Source: Bacteroidales bacterium | GTDB lineage: Bacteria > Bacteroidota > Bacteroidia > Bacteroidales > Tenuifilaceae | Reading direction: 5' to 3' | Length of the DNA stretch: 55,808 nt | NCBI GenBank assembly: GCA_011045955.1 | Contig: DSBV01000022.1 | Coordinates: forward strand, 1 to 55,808 | Shown here: in pieces, positions 43,861 to 53,303 of the stretch | How positions within the stretch are numbered: position 1 is the stretch's first letter | Layout: each line of letters begins with the position of its first letter | Position numbers and translations under genes: made by a program | The notes under the pieces: generated by a model | The model's database searches: none | What the model was told of the DNA's origin: nothing | Seen by the model: only the letters and a program-made list of their open reading frames with translations

Positions 43861-43868
43861 TAATTTTG
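43861..43868 (+). promoter_or_regulatory. -7 element for gatE-gatD
   Basis: TAATTTTG matches TAnnTTTG, predicting a start near 43875 and a leader of about 95 bases. With the terminator upstream, this makes gatE-gatD an independent unit. Confidence 0.45.
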
Positions 43869-43969
43869 TATAATTTTTCAAGCAACCACAACACACTGAC
43901 AAATCATTTGGAAATTCCCAGCAGTTTTTTTATTTAGAAGGCTGTAAACCAACCCGCACCTAAACCAAA

Positions 43970-45967
43970 ATGGCCAAAAAACAAACGCCTGGTAAGCATT
44001 TCGACCCTCAAAAGAACTACCGGGAAACCATGAAGGCTATTGGCTATGTAACCCGAGCCGAAGCCACCCCAAAGGATTATGAACGCATTGGGTTCAAATC
44101 GGGACTCGAAGTGCATCAGCAACTCAAAACCAAACAAAAACTCTTCTGCCGCTGTCCGGCAGGGGTTTACCACTACGACAACGATTACCATGCGGAGATT
44201 ATCCGCCATATGCGCCCAACCCTCAGCGAAATGGGTGAATACGATGGCACAGCCCTTATGGAGTTTAAAACACGCAAGGAAATTGTTTATCGAATCAATA
44301 ACAAAACCACCTGCACGTACGAGATAGACGACACCCCCCCATTCCCAATTAATCGCGAAGCGCTGGAAATAGCCCTTGAAATCTCATTGCTTTGCAAGTT
44401 CAACATTGTGGGCGAGGTTCACATAACCCGCAAGCAGTACCTCGATGGCTCTATCCCAACCGGATTTCAACGAACCGCAATTCTGGGTGTTGAGGGCGAA
44501 ATCCAGCTAAAAAATAAAAAGGTTGGCTTAATCCAGCTAAGTATTGAGGAGGATGCATGTCGTGAAATCTCAGATGTTGGGCATCGTCGCATATATAAAA
44601 CCGACAGGTTAAGCATGCCACTAATTGAAACCGTTACCCACCCACAATGCCTAACCCCCGACGAATTGCGCGAGGCTGCTGACTACATCCGCTTCCTGAA
44701 CCGTAGCACTGGTAAAGTTCGTACCGGAATTGGCGCTGCCCGGCAGGATACCAACGTGAGCTGTGAAGGTGGCACCCGTGTGGAAATCAAGGGTGTTTCG
44801 CATAACAAGTGGTTGCCCATACTTTCACACAACGAGTGTTTTAGGCAATGGTCGTTACTCCACATCCGTAAATTGCTACATGAACGTGTACCTTCACCCG
44901 AAAAGTGGACAATGCGACATGTTAAAATTGACCCTTACTCACAAGGGATTGAGCATGAAGCCGCCAATAAATTTGCCGATATTGGGTACAAGGTAGTTGC
45001 TATTGTTCTTCCAGCATTTCATGGTATACTCTCGCATTTCACCCAACCCGGCAAGTGCTTCACCAATGAGTTTGCTGATAGGCTCAAGGTAATAGCATGC
45101 ATTGAACGCCCCAATATCACCAGTAATGAGGATTTAGAAATTCCACTTCCTGAAAGCGACACTACACGTTTAGCATCGCTGCTCAAGGCCTCACCCGACG
45201 ATGCCATAGTTCTCATTTGGGGCCCAGCCGAAGACATCCCTACTGCTTTGGAAACAATAGAAGAGCGATGCCGCATGGCCTTTGAAGGAGTTCCCCGCGA
45301 AACCCGCCGTCCGCTTGCCAATGGAACAACCATCTTTGAACGTGTACTTCCAGGTGCCGACCGCATGTACCCCGATACCGACTCAGCACCCATTCCCCTG
45401 GAAGAGGCCTATATTGACAAACTTCGTGAGCGATTACCTGTCGATATATGGCACCGTTTTCAACAACTTGCCCAGATGCAGATTCCCCAGGATGCCCATC
45501 CCTTCCTATTGAGGCGAAATCTTGTTCCGGTTATTGAGGAAATTGTTGCCCTGGGATTTCCCTCACGATATGTGGGCACACTTCTCGGTCATCAGCTGAA
45601 GCGAATCGAAGGAAAATTCCCCAAACACAAAGATTTTAACTATTCCCGAATTGTTGACCTATTCCGCTTCATCAATGAGAATAAGCTACATCATGCCGTT
45701 GCTAAACTTATGCTTCCGGTTGTTTACCAATACCCCAACATGGACTTTAACTCCGTACTTACCAGCATCAACTTTAAGCGTAAAACCGAGGAGGAACTCC
45801 TTGCCCCGGTAGGTTACCTCATCGAAAAATTTAAGGAGATTAAGATTGCCAAGCACGATAAACCGGAAAATGCGGTTAACTGGGTAATGGGACAATTGCA
45901 CAAGCAGGCATTAGGAAACATTGACCCTGCTTTGCTTTACACAAGAATAAAACAACGAATCAGTTGA
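43970..45967 (+). CDS. gatE: Archaeal-type Glu-tRNA(Gln) amidotransferase subunit E
   Basis: 665 residues. The GatB/E core begins with GFKSGLEVHQQLKTKQKLFC (about 41-60). CRCP carries putative zinc ligands. IDDTPPFPIN (about 119-128) and DGSIPTGFQRT follow, and the kinase-like and ammonia-channel parts are complete. The GatE-specific AspRS-like (GAD) insertion is present (about 335-470): GVPRETRRPLANGTTIF and LPGADRMYPDTDSAPIPLEE, a signature absent from bacterial GatB. A YqeY-like tail ends LLYTRIKQRIS. GatE phosphorylates Glu-tRNA(Gln) and transamidates it with ammonia from GatD; the GatDE pair is specific to tRNA(Gln) and otherwise mainly archaeal. gatD follows 31 bases later. Confidence 0.95.
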   Translation: MAKKQTPGKHFDPQKNYRETMKAIGYVTRAEATPKDYERIGFKSGLEVHQQLKTKQKLFCRCPAGVYHYDNDYHAEIIRHMRPTLSEMGEYDGTALMEFKTRKEIVYRINNKTTCTYEIDDTPPFPINREALEIALEISLLCKFNIVGEVHITRKQYLDGSIPTGFQRTAILGVEGEIQLKNKKVGLIQLSIEEDACREISDVGHRRIYKTDRLSMPLIETVTHPQCLTPDELREAADYIRFLNRSTGKVRTGIGAARQDTNVSCEGGTRVEIKGVSHNKWLPILSHNECFRQWSLLHIRKLLHERVPSPEKWTMRHVKIDPYSQGIEHEAANKFADIGYKVVAIVLPAFHGILSHFTQPGKCFTNEFADRLKVIACIERPNITSNEDLEIPLPESDTTRLASLLKASPDDAIVLIWGPAEDIPTALETIEERCRMAFEGVPRETRRPLANGTTIFERVLPGADRMYPDTDSAPIPLEEAYIDKLRERLPVDIWHRFQQLAQMQIPQDAHPFLLRRNLVPVIEEIVALGFPSRYVGTLLGHQLKRIEGKFPKHKDFNYSRIVDLFRFINENKLHHAVAKLMLPVVYQYPNMDFNSVLTSINFKRKTEEELLAPVGYLIEKFKEIKIAKHDKPENAVNWVMGQLHKQALGNIDPALLYTRIKQRIS

Positions 45968-45998
45968 TCAAAAAACTAATTGCATAACTAAAAAGGCC

Positions 45999-47384
45999 AT
46001 GGAAGACATTTTCCAAGGATATAAAGGGCGCTCCCTTGAGGTTCTTAAAAAGTTCAACGTTAGGGTATGGGGCAAAGCCATCATTGAAACCTCCCGTGGG
46101 GAGTTTCAGGGTACTGTCCTACCCCGTGCCGAAAACGACGACGACACACATATTGTACTCAAAATTGCAACCGGCTACAATATTGGAATCGATATTTTTA
46201 CCATTAAAACGATGAAGGAGGTTGGCTACTATAAGGCTACCTACAAAATACCCGAAAAGGAGTTCCCATACACACCAAACCTACCCAAAGTGAAACTTCT
46301 GGGCACGGGCGGCACCATTGCATCGCGGCTCGATTACCGAACTGGAGCAGTAATTCCAGCTTTTTCGCCCGGCGAACTATACGGCGCCGTTCCTGAACTG
46401 GCCAGTATTTGCAATCTTTCCACCGAGAAACTTTTTGCCGTATTCAGCGAGAACATGGGCCCTGAACAGTACAAGGCGCTAGCAGTAGCCATTGGCAAGG
46501 AGATTGAAAATGGAATTGATGGTATAATAATTGGACATGGCACCGACACCCTCAGCCATACAGCAGCAGCACTAACCTTTATGGTTCAAAACCCTCCTGT
46601 TCCCATTGTACTTGTGGGCTCCCAGCGAAGCAGCGACCGCCCCAGCAGCGATGCCGCACTAAACCTGATGCATGCCACCTACACAGCAGGTCATTCCGAT
46701 ATTGCAGAGGTAATGGTATGTATGTTTGGCCCTACCTCCGACGAGTATGGATTCCTGCACCGAGGAACAAGGGTACGTAAAATGCATTCATCATACCGCA
46801 GTACCTTCCGCACTATTGGCGATACCCCACTGGCAACGGTAAACCTCAAAGATGGCGTTAAGCCCATAAAGGACACCTACAACCACCGCCGCAAGGATAG
46901 AAAAGTTAAAATACTACCTTACTTTGAGGAAAAAGTATCAATTGCTTACTACTACCCTAATATGAAACCCGATATTATCGACTCGCTGGTTGATAATGGG
47001 TATCGGGGAATAATAATAGCCGGAACAGGGCTTGGCCATGTGAACAAGCCCCTTTACCCCGCCATTGAAAGGGCTAAAAAGAAAGGGGTTCACATGTTCA
47101 TGACCGTTCAAACCCTTTGGGGGTATGCCCACATGTACGTGTACAATACCGGTCGCGACCTGATGGCCAAGGGTATTATCCCCGCTGAGAACATGCTTCC
47201 TGAAACCGCTTACATCAAACTGGGCTGGGTGCTTGGTCAAACCGACGACCCGGAAGAGGTAAAACGCCTAATGCTTACCCCCATTAACGATGAAATTACC
47301 CCCCGAGAGCCCTACAACGGCTACCTTATTTACCAGGGTGGCGTACCCGAGGTTGAGGAGTTTATTAGGAAGTTCAGAAAATAA
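45999..47384 (+). CDS. gatD: Archaeal-type Glu-tRNA(Gln) amidotransferase subunit D
   Basis: 461 residues. The N-terminal GatD-specific beta domain (about 1-90) reads GKAIIETSRGEFQGTVLPR and ATGYNIGIDIFTIK. An asparaginase domain follows with LGTGGTIASRLDYRTGAV (about 101-118), FSENMGPEQYKALAVAIG, the second catalytic motif GHGTDTLSHTAAALTFM (about 179-195) and VLVGSQRSSDRPSSDAALNL. The active-site Thr, Thr and Asp are visible; the Lys probably lies in the RVRKMHSSYRS region. The SENMGP and RSSDRPSSDA motifs separate GatD from ordinary type I asparaginases. It releases ammonia from glutamine or asparagine and passes it to GatE. Order gatE-gatD, 31 bases apart. Confidence 0.95.
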   Translation: MEDIFQGYKGRSLEVLKKFNVRVWGKAIIETSRGEFQGTVLPRAENDDDTHIVLKIATGYNIGIDIFTIKTMKEVGYYKATYKIPEKEFPYTPNLPKVKLLGTGGTIASRLDYRTGAVIPAFSPGELYGAVPELASICNLSTEKLFAVFSENMGPEQYKALAVAIGKEIENGIDGIIIGHGTDTLSHTAAALTFMVQNPPVPIVLVGSQRSSDRPSSDAALNLMHATYTAGHSDIAEVMVCMFGPTSDEYGFLHRGTRVRKMHSSYRSTFRTIGDTPLATVNLKDGVKPIKDTYNHRRKDRKVKILPYFEEKVSIAYYYPNMKPDIIDSLVDNGYRGIIIAGTGLGHVNKPLYPAIERAKKKGVHMFMTVQTLWGYAHMYVYNTGRDLMAKGIIPAENMLPETAYIKLGWVLGQTDDPEEVKRLMLTPINDEITPREPYNGYLIYQGGVPEVEEFIRKFRK

Positions 47385-47485
47385 GCAAAAATACTTTGCT
47401 GAATAAATGTAACACGGGTTTGATTTCTAATCGCCAATCTGTGTTATTGGTGTTATATCAATTTTTCATCACAATTTCTTTGTAA

Positions 47486-49108
47486 CTACAACTCTCTTTT
47501 CTTTCTACCCATCAAATACCTTGAAATGCCGTAGGCTAAGGAAAGCAAAGCCATGAACGCCGATATATTTCCTATGTAATCGCCATGACGGGCATAGTAT
47601 GTAGTGGCATTATTGGCATATAAAGAGCCTTTTATTACTCCCCTTTTCCACCAACCAAGGGAATCAATAACCTCGCCTCGCTGATTAATAATGGCCGATA
47701 TACCGGTATTAGCAGAACGGGCTATTGATCGGCGCATCTCAATGGCGCGAATGCGCGAGAACGAGAGGTGTTGCCTGTAACCCGGCGTATCGCCCCACCA
47801 GCCGTCGTTTGTAATCACAAAAAGTAGGTTTGCTCCATTCTGCACATAGCCAGCCACATACTCCCCAAAAACCGATTCGTAGCAGATTATTGGCCCTACG
47901 CCATACTTACCATCGGTTGAACGGAAAACACCTCTATCGGGCTGTGTTCCTAAACTTCCGGTAATGCCCCCTAAATCGATTGAAAGTTTCTCAAGAAACT
48001 TAAGGTATTGCGGGTAGGGCATCATCTCAACCCCAACAACTAGTTTGGATTTGTGGTAAATGGGCAGATTGAACAACGTATCAACCTGAATGGCTGAGTT
48101 ATACCTATCGTAGTAATACCTTTCATCGTAAGGCAGCTTTCGGGCAGTATGCGACACTGTTTCGTTCGGCTCATAAAGCTTAAGCGATACCAAACCGGTT
48201 ATCCACATCACACCGAGATGCCTATCAACAAAGGCTTTCAGCCTTTTTACACTTTCGTTATCCGCCAGCTGATGCTCCCAAATGCGGTCGTCGATGGCCG
48301 TTTCAGGGCAAACCACATATCGGATGGTGCTGTCAATGCTCTCTTCAGCAAGACTGAGCATGATATCCATTTGCTGCTCATTGGTTAACCCGCTGAACTT
48401 TTCATTGTAAGGGTCAATGTTTGGTTGAACTACGAGCACATTCACTTTTTCGCCCTTCTCCTCGTGGTTAAAGTAGATGTAAAGCGAAATGGCAAAAGGT
48501 ATTGCGAAAAAGAGGAGTACATCGGAAAAGAACCATGCAATTCGCCCATAAACTCTCTCGCGGTAAGCAGTAATCTGCGAAAGAATAAAAAAGTTAACCA
48601 CCAAAATCCAAAGCGAACCCCCCAGCACTCCGGTGTACTCATACCACTGGATAACCATTGGGTGGTTACCAAGGCTATTACCTAAGGTTAACCATGGCCA
48701 GGTAATTTCGGAATTATGAAAAAACTGTTCCCAGGCAATCCAAAAAGTTATGAATGCAAAAGCACCAATGGCTTTGCTGGTGTTAATATGGATGAAATGG
48801 TAGATACTGAAAACCATGGTCATTAACAGGGCTGTAAGAACTACAGCCAGTATGGCTCCAATTGCTGTTGCGTTGTATATCCACCAGGTTGAAAGAATAT
48901 TCCATGTAAAAAACGACAGGTACACATAGCCAATTATTTTCCAAAAACCAGCTTTTTGCTCAACTAACCTATAGTATGATACAAAAAGGGGAACAAAGCC
49001 AAAAAAAATCGTATAACTTGGCAAACCCTCATACCATGGAAGCGCTAAAAGCAACCCGGAGAGAAGCATCAAAAAAAAATTGGATTTAAACAGATTCTTA
49101 AGCTGCAT
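47486..49108 (-). CDS. lnt: Apolipoprotein N-acyltransferase
   Basis: 540 residues from the ATG at 49108. The upstream extension to 49234 would overlap the divergent aldehyde dehydrogenase and is rejected. About six to eight membrane helices (residues 1-215, plus a C-terminal one) flank a nitrilase domain. Catalytic Glu in VVCPETAIDD, Lys in SKLVVGVEMMPYP and Cys in PIICYESVFGEY; the order matches Lnt. The conserved NDGWWGDTPGYRQHL and RSIARSANTGISAIINQRGE are present. The enzyme adds the third acyl chain to lipoproteins in the inner membrane, upstream of Lol export. Confidence 0.94.
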   Translation of the reverse strand: MQLKNLFKSNFFLMLLSGLLLALPWYEGLPSYTIFFGFVPLFVSYYRLVEQKAGFWKIIGYVYLSFFTWNILSTWWIYNATAIGAILAVVLTALLMTMVFSIYHFIHINTSKAIGAFAFITFWIAWEQFFHNSEITWPWLTLGNSLGNHPMVIQWYEYTGVLGGSLWILVVNFFILSQITAYRERVYGRIAWFFSDVLLFFAIPFAISLYIYFNHEEKGEKVNVLVVQPNIDPYNEKFSGLTNEQQMDIMLSLAEESIDSTIRYVVCPETAIDDRIWEHQLADNESVKRLKAFVDRHLGVMWITGLVSLKLYEPNETVSHTARKLPYDERYYYDRYNSAIQVDTLFNLPIYHKSKLVVGVEMMPYPQYLKFLEKLSIDLGGITGSLGTQPDRGVFRSTDGKYGVGPIICYESVFGEYVAGYVQNGANLLFVITNDGWWGDTPGYRQHLSFSRIRAIEMRRSIARSANTGISAIINQRGEVIDSLGWWKRGVIKGSLYANNATTYYARHGDYIGNISAFMALLSLAYGISRYLMGRKKREL

Positions 49109-49209
49109 GGTGGATGTTATTTTAAAAACGATGTGTAAAGATAAACGATTTGCCGTTCTTACTAATCCAATTAAAGCTATTTTTGGGTGAAATTTAAAAT
49201 TTGCTTGCC

Positions 49210-50637
49210 ATGGCTCTACCTGAAACACATCCATACATTGGAGGTGAATTCATACCCACAAACGAAACCTACCATGTTCATTGTCCATGGGACAAATCTC
49301 CCATTGCCAAGGTTCATCTTGCTGGAGTGAAAGAACTTGAACAAGCAATACTGCAAGCACAGCAAGCCGAGCGACCACTGGCAGAACTGGCAGCCTTTGA
49401 AAAATACGAAATATTAATGCGTATTGCTCAGGGAATAAAGAAAAACCGCAACAACTTTGCCAAAACGCTTGCCCTTGAGGCTTGCAAACCTATAAAGTTG
49501 GCTTATGGCGAGATTGACAGGGCCATACAAACATTCATAATTGCAGCTGAGGAAGCTAAAAGGCCACCTGCAGAACTCATACGTATCGATTGGACACCGC
49601 AAGGAAAAGGTAAAGAGGGACTAGTTAAATACTTTCCCGTAGGATTGGTGGCTGGAATTGTGCCGTTCAACTTTCCTCTTAACCTTAGCGTTCACAAAAT
49701 AGCACCCGCAATAGCGGCCGGGTGCCCAATTATTTTGAAACCAGCCCGTTCAACTCCCCTATCGGCTCTAAAACTTGCCGAGATTATTGACTCTACCCCA
49801 CTACCCAAGGGTGCGCTTTCAATCCTGCCCACCAACCGTGAGGTTGGCAACAAACTAGTAACCGACTACAGGTTTGCCCTACTTTCATTTACCGGTTCAC
49901 CCCAGGTTGGTTGGAAAATGAAAAATCAGGCTGGACATAAACGCGTAGTGCTTGAGCTTGGAGGCAACGCAGGTGTAGTAGTTGCTCCATCAGCCAACCT
50001 TGAGCAGGCCGTTACAAAGTGCCTGAGCGGTGCCTTTGCCTATGCAGGACAGGTATGCATTCACACCCAACGAATTTTTGTACATCAAACCATTTTCAAC
50101 GCCTTTACCGAAAAGTTCATACAAGGCGCAGCAAATCTTAAGAATGGTCACCCGCTCGATGCCGATACCGATATATCATCGATTATTGACGAGGAAAATG
50201 CAGTAAGAGTTGAGGAATGGGTTAATGAAGCAATGAACGCTGGTGCGAAAGTACTACTCGGGGGGAAACGCAAAGGCTCCTTTTTCCCACCCACGGTTCT
50301 TACCAACACCACAAACAGCATGAAAGTTTGCGCGCTAGAAGTTTTTGGCCCAGTAGTTACCCTTGAACCCTACACCGATTTTCACGAGGCAATAAATCTA
50401 ATAAACCAATCGGAGTTTGGGTTACAGGCAGGTGTTTTCACAAACCTAATCGACGAAATGAATTTTGCTTTCAATGAGTTACATGTAGGCGGTGTGATCA
50501 TTAACGATGTCCCCACCTTCAGGGTCGACCACATGCCTTACGGTGGGATTAAAAACTCAGGCTTCGGGCGCGAGGGGGTTAAGTATGCCATGCTCGAAAT
50601 GCTTGAGCCAAGGCTTTTAGTAAAGAATACGCTGTAG
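49210..50637 (+). CDS. Aldehyde dehydrogenase family protein
   Basis: 475 residues from the ATG at 49210. An in-frame TTG at 49201 is less likely. Cofactor segment VGLVAGIVPFNFPLNLS, FTGSPQVGWKM, catalytic Glu in VLELGGNAGVVVAP and catalytic Cys in AYAGQVCIHTQRIFV. The C-terminal MPYGGIKNSGFGREGVKYAM is typical. The enzyme oxidises an aldehyde with NAD(P)+. The SVHKIAPAIAAGCP and QVCIHTQR pattern resembles succinate-semialdehyde or glyceraldehyde-3-P/lactaldehyde-type members, but the substrate is not identifiable. It is divergent from lnt with about 100 bases between. Confidence 0.93.
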   Translation: MALPETHPYIGGEFIPTNETYHVHCPWDKSPIAKVHLAGVKELEQAILQAQQAERPLAELAAFEKYEILMRIAQGIKKNRNNFAKTLALEACKPIKLAYGEIDRAIQTFIIAAEEAKRPPAELIRIDWTPQGKGKEGLVKYFPVGLVAGIVPFNFPLNLSVHKIAPAIAAGCPIILKPARSTPLSALKLAEIIDSTPLPKGALSILPTNREVGNKLVTDYRFALLSFTGSPQVGWKMKNQAGHKRVVLELGGNAGVVVAPSANLEQAVTKCLSGAFAYAGQVCIHTQRIFVHQTIFNAFTEKFIQGAANLKNGHPLDADTDISSIIDEENAVRVEEWVNEAMNAGAKVLLGGKRKGSFFPPTVLTNTTNSMKVCALEVFGPVVTLEPYTDFHEAINLINQSEFGLQAGVFTNLIDEMNFAFNELHVGGVIINDVPTFRVDHMPYGGIKNSGFGREGVKYAMLEMLEPRLLVKNTL

Positions 50638-50694
50638 TTTAACACTATTTCTCAATTCCCAAAACACAACAGTCGGATATTTGCTAATATTTGG

Positions 50695-50702
50695 TATATT
50701 TG
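50695..50702 (+). promoter_or_regulatory. -7 element for the LysE-type gene
   Basis: TATATTTG lies 10 bases ahead of the ATG at 50713, so the predicted transcript is nearly leaderless. Confidence 0.5.
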
Positions 50703-50712
50703 CACCGCATTT

Positions 50713-51363
50713 ATGAACTATACCACCATGCTTTTAACCCTGCTACTAAAGGGAATGATTATAGGATTGGCAGCAAGCATACCGCTAGGCCCAACTGGAG
50801 TTATCTGCGTTCAACGTACTATCAACAAGGGGAAGACTAGCGGTTTCCTTTCTGGTTTAGGAGCAGCCACTGCCGATACTCTTTTTGCTGCCATTGCCGG
50901 ATTTAGCCTTTCCTTCATTATCAGTTTTCTTGAAGAGCGGCAAACCATAATTGAACTTGTTGGCGGAGTTATAGTAGTTCTTCTGGGATTAAAGATTTTT
51001 GCAACAAATCCTATTTCGCAGCTTAAACGGAACAAACGGAAAAAGAGCAACCTACTGGAAGATTTCATGTCGGTTCTTTTGCTAACCGGCTCAAATCCGC
51101 TTGCCGTTTTCTTTTTTATAGCCCTTTTTGCCACCGCTGGAGTTATTAGCCACGACCATAGCATATGGATAAATCTAATAGCGCTTGTTGGCGTTTTCCT
51201 TGGGGGCGCTCTTTGGTGGTATATACTTACCTCAACAGTGAACTATTTCCGAAGACATTTTAGGTTGAAACAGCTCTGGTGGATCAATAAGATTTCGGGT
51301 ACTGTGATTTTCACCTTAGGAGGCCTAGCAATTGTTAACGTAATCCACAAGGTGTTCTTTTAA
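50713..51363 (+). CDS. LysE/RhtB-type amino acid exporter
   Basis: 216 residues with six predicted membrane helices (about 12-35, 42-66, 73-92, 118-142, 150-172, 190-212). Helix 1 ends in the family motif ASIPLGPTGVICVQRTINKG, followed by GFLSGLGAATADTLFAAIAG with the conserved Gly and Asp. Such proteins use proton exchange to export Lys, Thr, homoserine or similar. Single gene with its own promoter. Confidence 0.88.
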   Translation: MNYTTMLLTLLLKGMIIGLAASIPLGPTGVICVQRTINKGKTSGFLSGLGAATADTLFAAIAGFSLSFIISFLEERQTIIELVGGVIVVLLGLKIFATNPISQLKRNKRKKSNLLEDFMSVLLLTGSNPLAVFFFIALFATAGVISHDHSIWINLIALVGVFLGGALWWYILTSTVNYFRRHFRLKQLWWINKISGTVIFTLGGLAIVNVIHKVFF

Positions 51364-51474
51364 TACTACGCCTTCCTTGCCATTCCGTTTATCGTATTTT
51401 TCTGAAAATTTGAACTTTAAGCATAGTAGATTTAGTTAAAATTCTTAAATTAGTCCATTAATTCAAAATATTGC

Positions 51475-51482
51475 TATATTTG
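51475..51482 (+). promoter_or_regulatory. -7 element for the hybrid kinase gene
   Basis: TATATTTG matches TAnnTTTG; it predicts a start near 51489 and a leader of about 24 bases before the ATG at 51513. Confidence 0.5.
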
Positions 51483-51512
51483 GATTGTTGTTAAAACTGA
51501 AAATCATTTCAG

Positions 51513-53303
51513 ATGAAAATAGCCAATAAGCTCATAGGGATTTTGTCGTTTGGTATTGAAACAAACAAATCGAAAGATTTTTCCGATAAGTTTACTCAAC
51601 TAAACATTATTATTATTCCTTCACTTATGGTTTTCATAATCCTAGCCATTACCTCACTTAACGCATCTTTACCTATTGCAATCCTTAATATTTTCACTTC
51701 TTTAACAGTTCTGGTTTTACTTTTTATGCTATTACGCTCAAACCGCTTTAGCGGTTTTGGGCTTGGCATCTCTTACATTTTTGCGTTAAGCATTTTGACA
51801 AATTTAATTCTGGGTTCATCCAACCTTATACTGCTAGCGACCACAATGTTGTTACCTCAAATGTTTTACAGCTCTACCACATTCAATAAAGCATCGGTAA
51901 CGCTTGTAGTTTTTGCCGTATCAGTAACTATTATTCTTTTTGTTCTACCTCTAATTGGTTTGCCTAGCGAAAATATTTTTTACGCAAACCGGTATTACAT
52001 TAGCGTTGGGTATTTTATTTACCTAACCGCTATATCTCTGCTATCGTTCCTAAAAAATAAGCAGTTGCAAGAGTTGGAAATGAAGAACATTGAACTTAAA
52101 AATGACATTAAAAAGCGGAGTGAGAATCTTGCTAAACTCTCGCACGACATAAGAACACCATTAAATAATATTGTCATAATCTCAAACATCCTGTCAAACC
52201 AGATCCAAGAAGAGAAGCTCAAGGATATGATTGACACCATTCAGGCATCATCAAACAACCTCATGAGTACGCTGAACAGTATGATTGACCTCTCCATAAG
52301 CGAAATGCCAAAGGACTCCGACGTGCTCGTACCATTCGACCTTCAAAATACGCTTAACAACACATTTCGCCTTTTTTCTACCCAATCGGGCACCATTAGT
52401 TTTTCCTTTAAGTACGATGAGCGCCTTCCCAAAAACCTGCTTGGCGACCCCGTTAAGTTAAAGCAGATTTTCCTAAACATTGTGGAAAGTATTATTAAAA
52501 ATAAAAGCAGCCAAAAGGTAATACTTGAGATAAAGATCAACAAAATGCAGGAAGCCGGTGATGGGGTTGATATTTATACCGAAATCAAAACAAATACCCC
52601 CTTGCTCCTGCACCATGCCGATGGCGTGTCGTCAACAAACCTAACCGATGGCTCAACCGCCCTGAGCAACCAGGTGTTTATTGAAATGCTCGACCTTAAA
52701 ATTGCAGCCAAACTTATTCGTGAAAATGGTGGCAAACTAAATGTTAAGCTAACTTCGCAGGATTCACAAATAAACTTCAACATCAGGCTACTCAAAGTTC
52801 CCTCAACACTAAAAGAAGAAATTCAGCAACCCGAGGGAAAGGATCAGGATAGCAATGAAATTGCACCCGAAACTTCGGAAATTATCAAGGCAGATAAGTT
52901 CACCGCCACCGATGTTAAATTAGAAAATGCCAATGTTTTACTGGTTGAGGATAACCTAATCAACCAGAAGATCGTATTACTCAGCCTTAAAAAACTGGTT
53001 AAAAACATAGATGTAGCTGTAAACGGGAAAGAGGCATTGGATAAATTTGGCACCAGCAAGTACGATATTATACTGATGGATGTTCAAATGCCAATCATGA
53101 ATGGTTACACGGCCGCTAAAAAGATCAGGGAGATTGAGGCAAGCACAAACTCGCACACCCCAATTATTGCTATTACAGCCAATGCCTTAATGGGCGATAG
53201 GGAAGAATGTTTAGCCGCTGGCATGGACGATTACATCAGCAAACCCTTCCAGATTGAGGTGCTAATCCAAAAAATGCGCAACCTGCTCGAGGCAAATCGT
53301 TAA
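51513..53303 (+). CDS. Membrane hybrid histidine kinase with receiver, degenerate ATP site
   Basis: 596 residues. Five to six membrane helices (about 28-180) and no extracellular sensor domain. The H-box is LAKLSHDIRTPLNNIVIISN (about 207-226, His in SHDIRTP). The catalytic domain (about 270-430) has VKLKQIFLNIVESIIKN where the N-box should read N-L-x-x-N-A. The G1/G2 loops (DxGxG and GxGLGL) are absent; the region reads TNTPLLLHHADGV. The receiver (about 475-593) has LVEDNLINQKIV, LMDVQMPIMNGY with the phospho-Asp and ITANALM. Without the glycine loops, autophosphorylation is doubtful; it may accept phosphate or act as phosphatase. No separate response regulator gene is adjacent. Confidence 0.88.
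   Translation: MKIANKLIGILSFGIETNKSKDFSDKFTQLNIIIIPSLMVFIILAITSLNASLPIAILNIFTSLTVLVLLFMLLRSNRFSGFGLGISYIFALSILTNLILGSSNLILLATTMLLPQMFYSSTTFNKASVTLVVFAVSVTIILFVLPLIGLPSENIFYANRYYISVGYFIYLTAISLLSFLKNKQLQELEMKNIELKNDIKKRSENLAKLSHDIRTPLNNIVIISNILSNQIQEEKLKDMIDTIQASSNNLMSTLNSMIDLSISEMPKDSDVLVPFDLQNTLNNTFRLFSTQSGTISFSFKYDERLPKNLLGDPVKLKQIFLNIVESIIKNKSSQKVILEIKINKMQEAGDGVDIYTEIKTNTPLLLHHADGVSSTNLTDGSTALSNQVFIEMLDLKIAAKLIRENGGKLNVKLTSQDSQINFNIRLLKVPSTLKEEIQQPEGKDQDSNEIAPETSEIIKADKFTATDVKLENANVLLVEDNLINQKIVLLSLKKLVKNIDVAVNGKEALDKFGTSKYDIILMDVQMPIMNGYTAAKKIREIEASTNSHTPIIAITANALMGDREECLAAGMDDYISKPFQIEVLIQKMRNLLEANR

Noticed and set aside
49109-49234. Longer start for lnt
   Set aside because: It would overlap the aldehyde dehydrogenase and lacks the hydrophobic N-terminus; the ATG at 49108 starts a normal Lnt.
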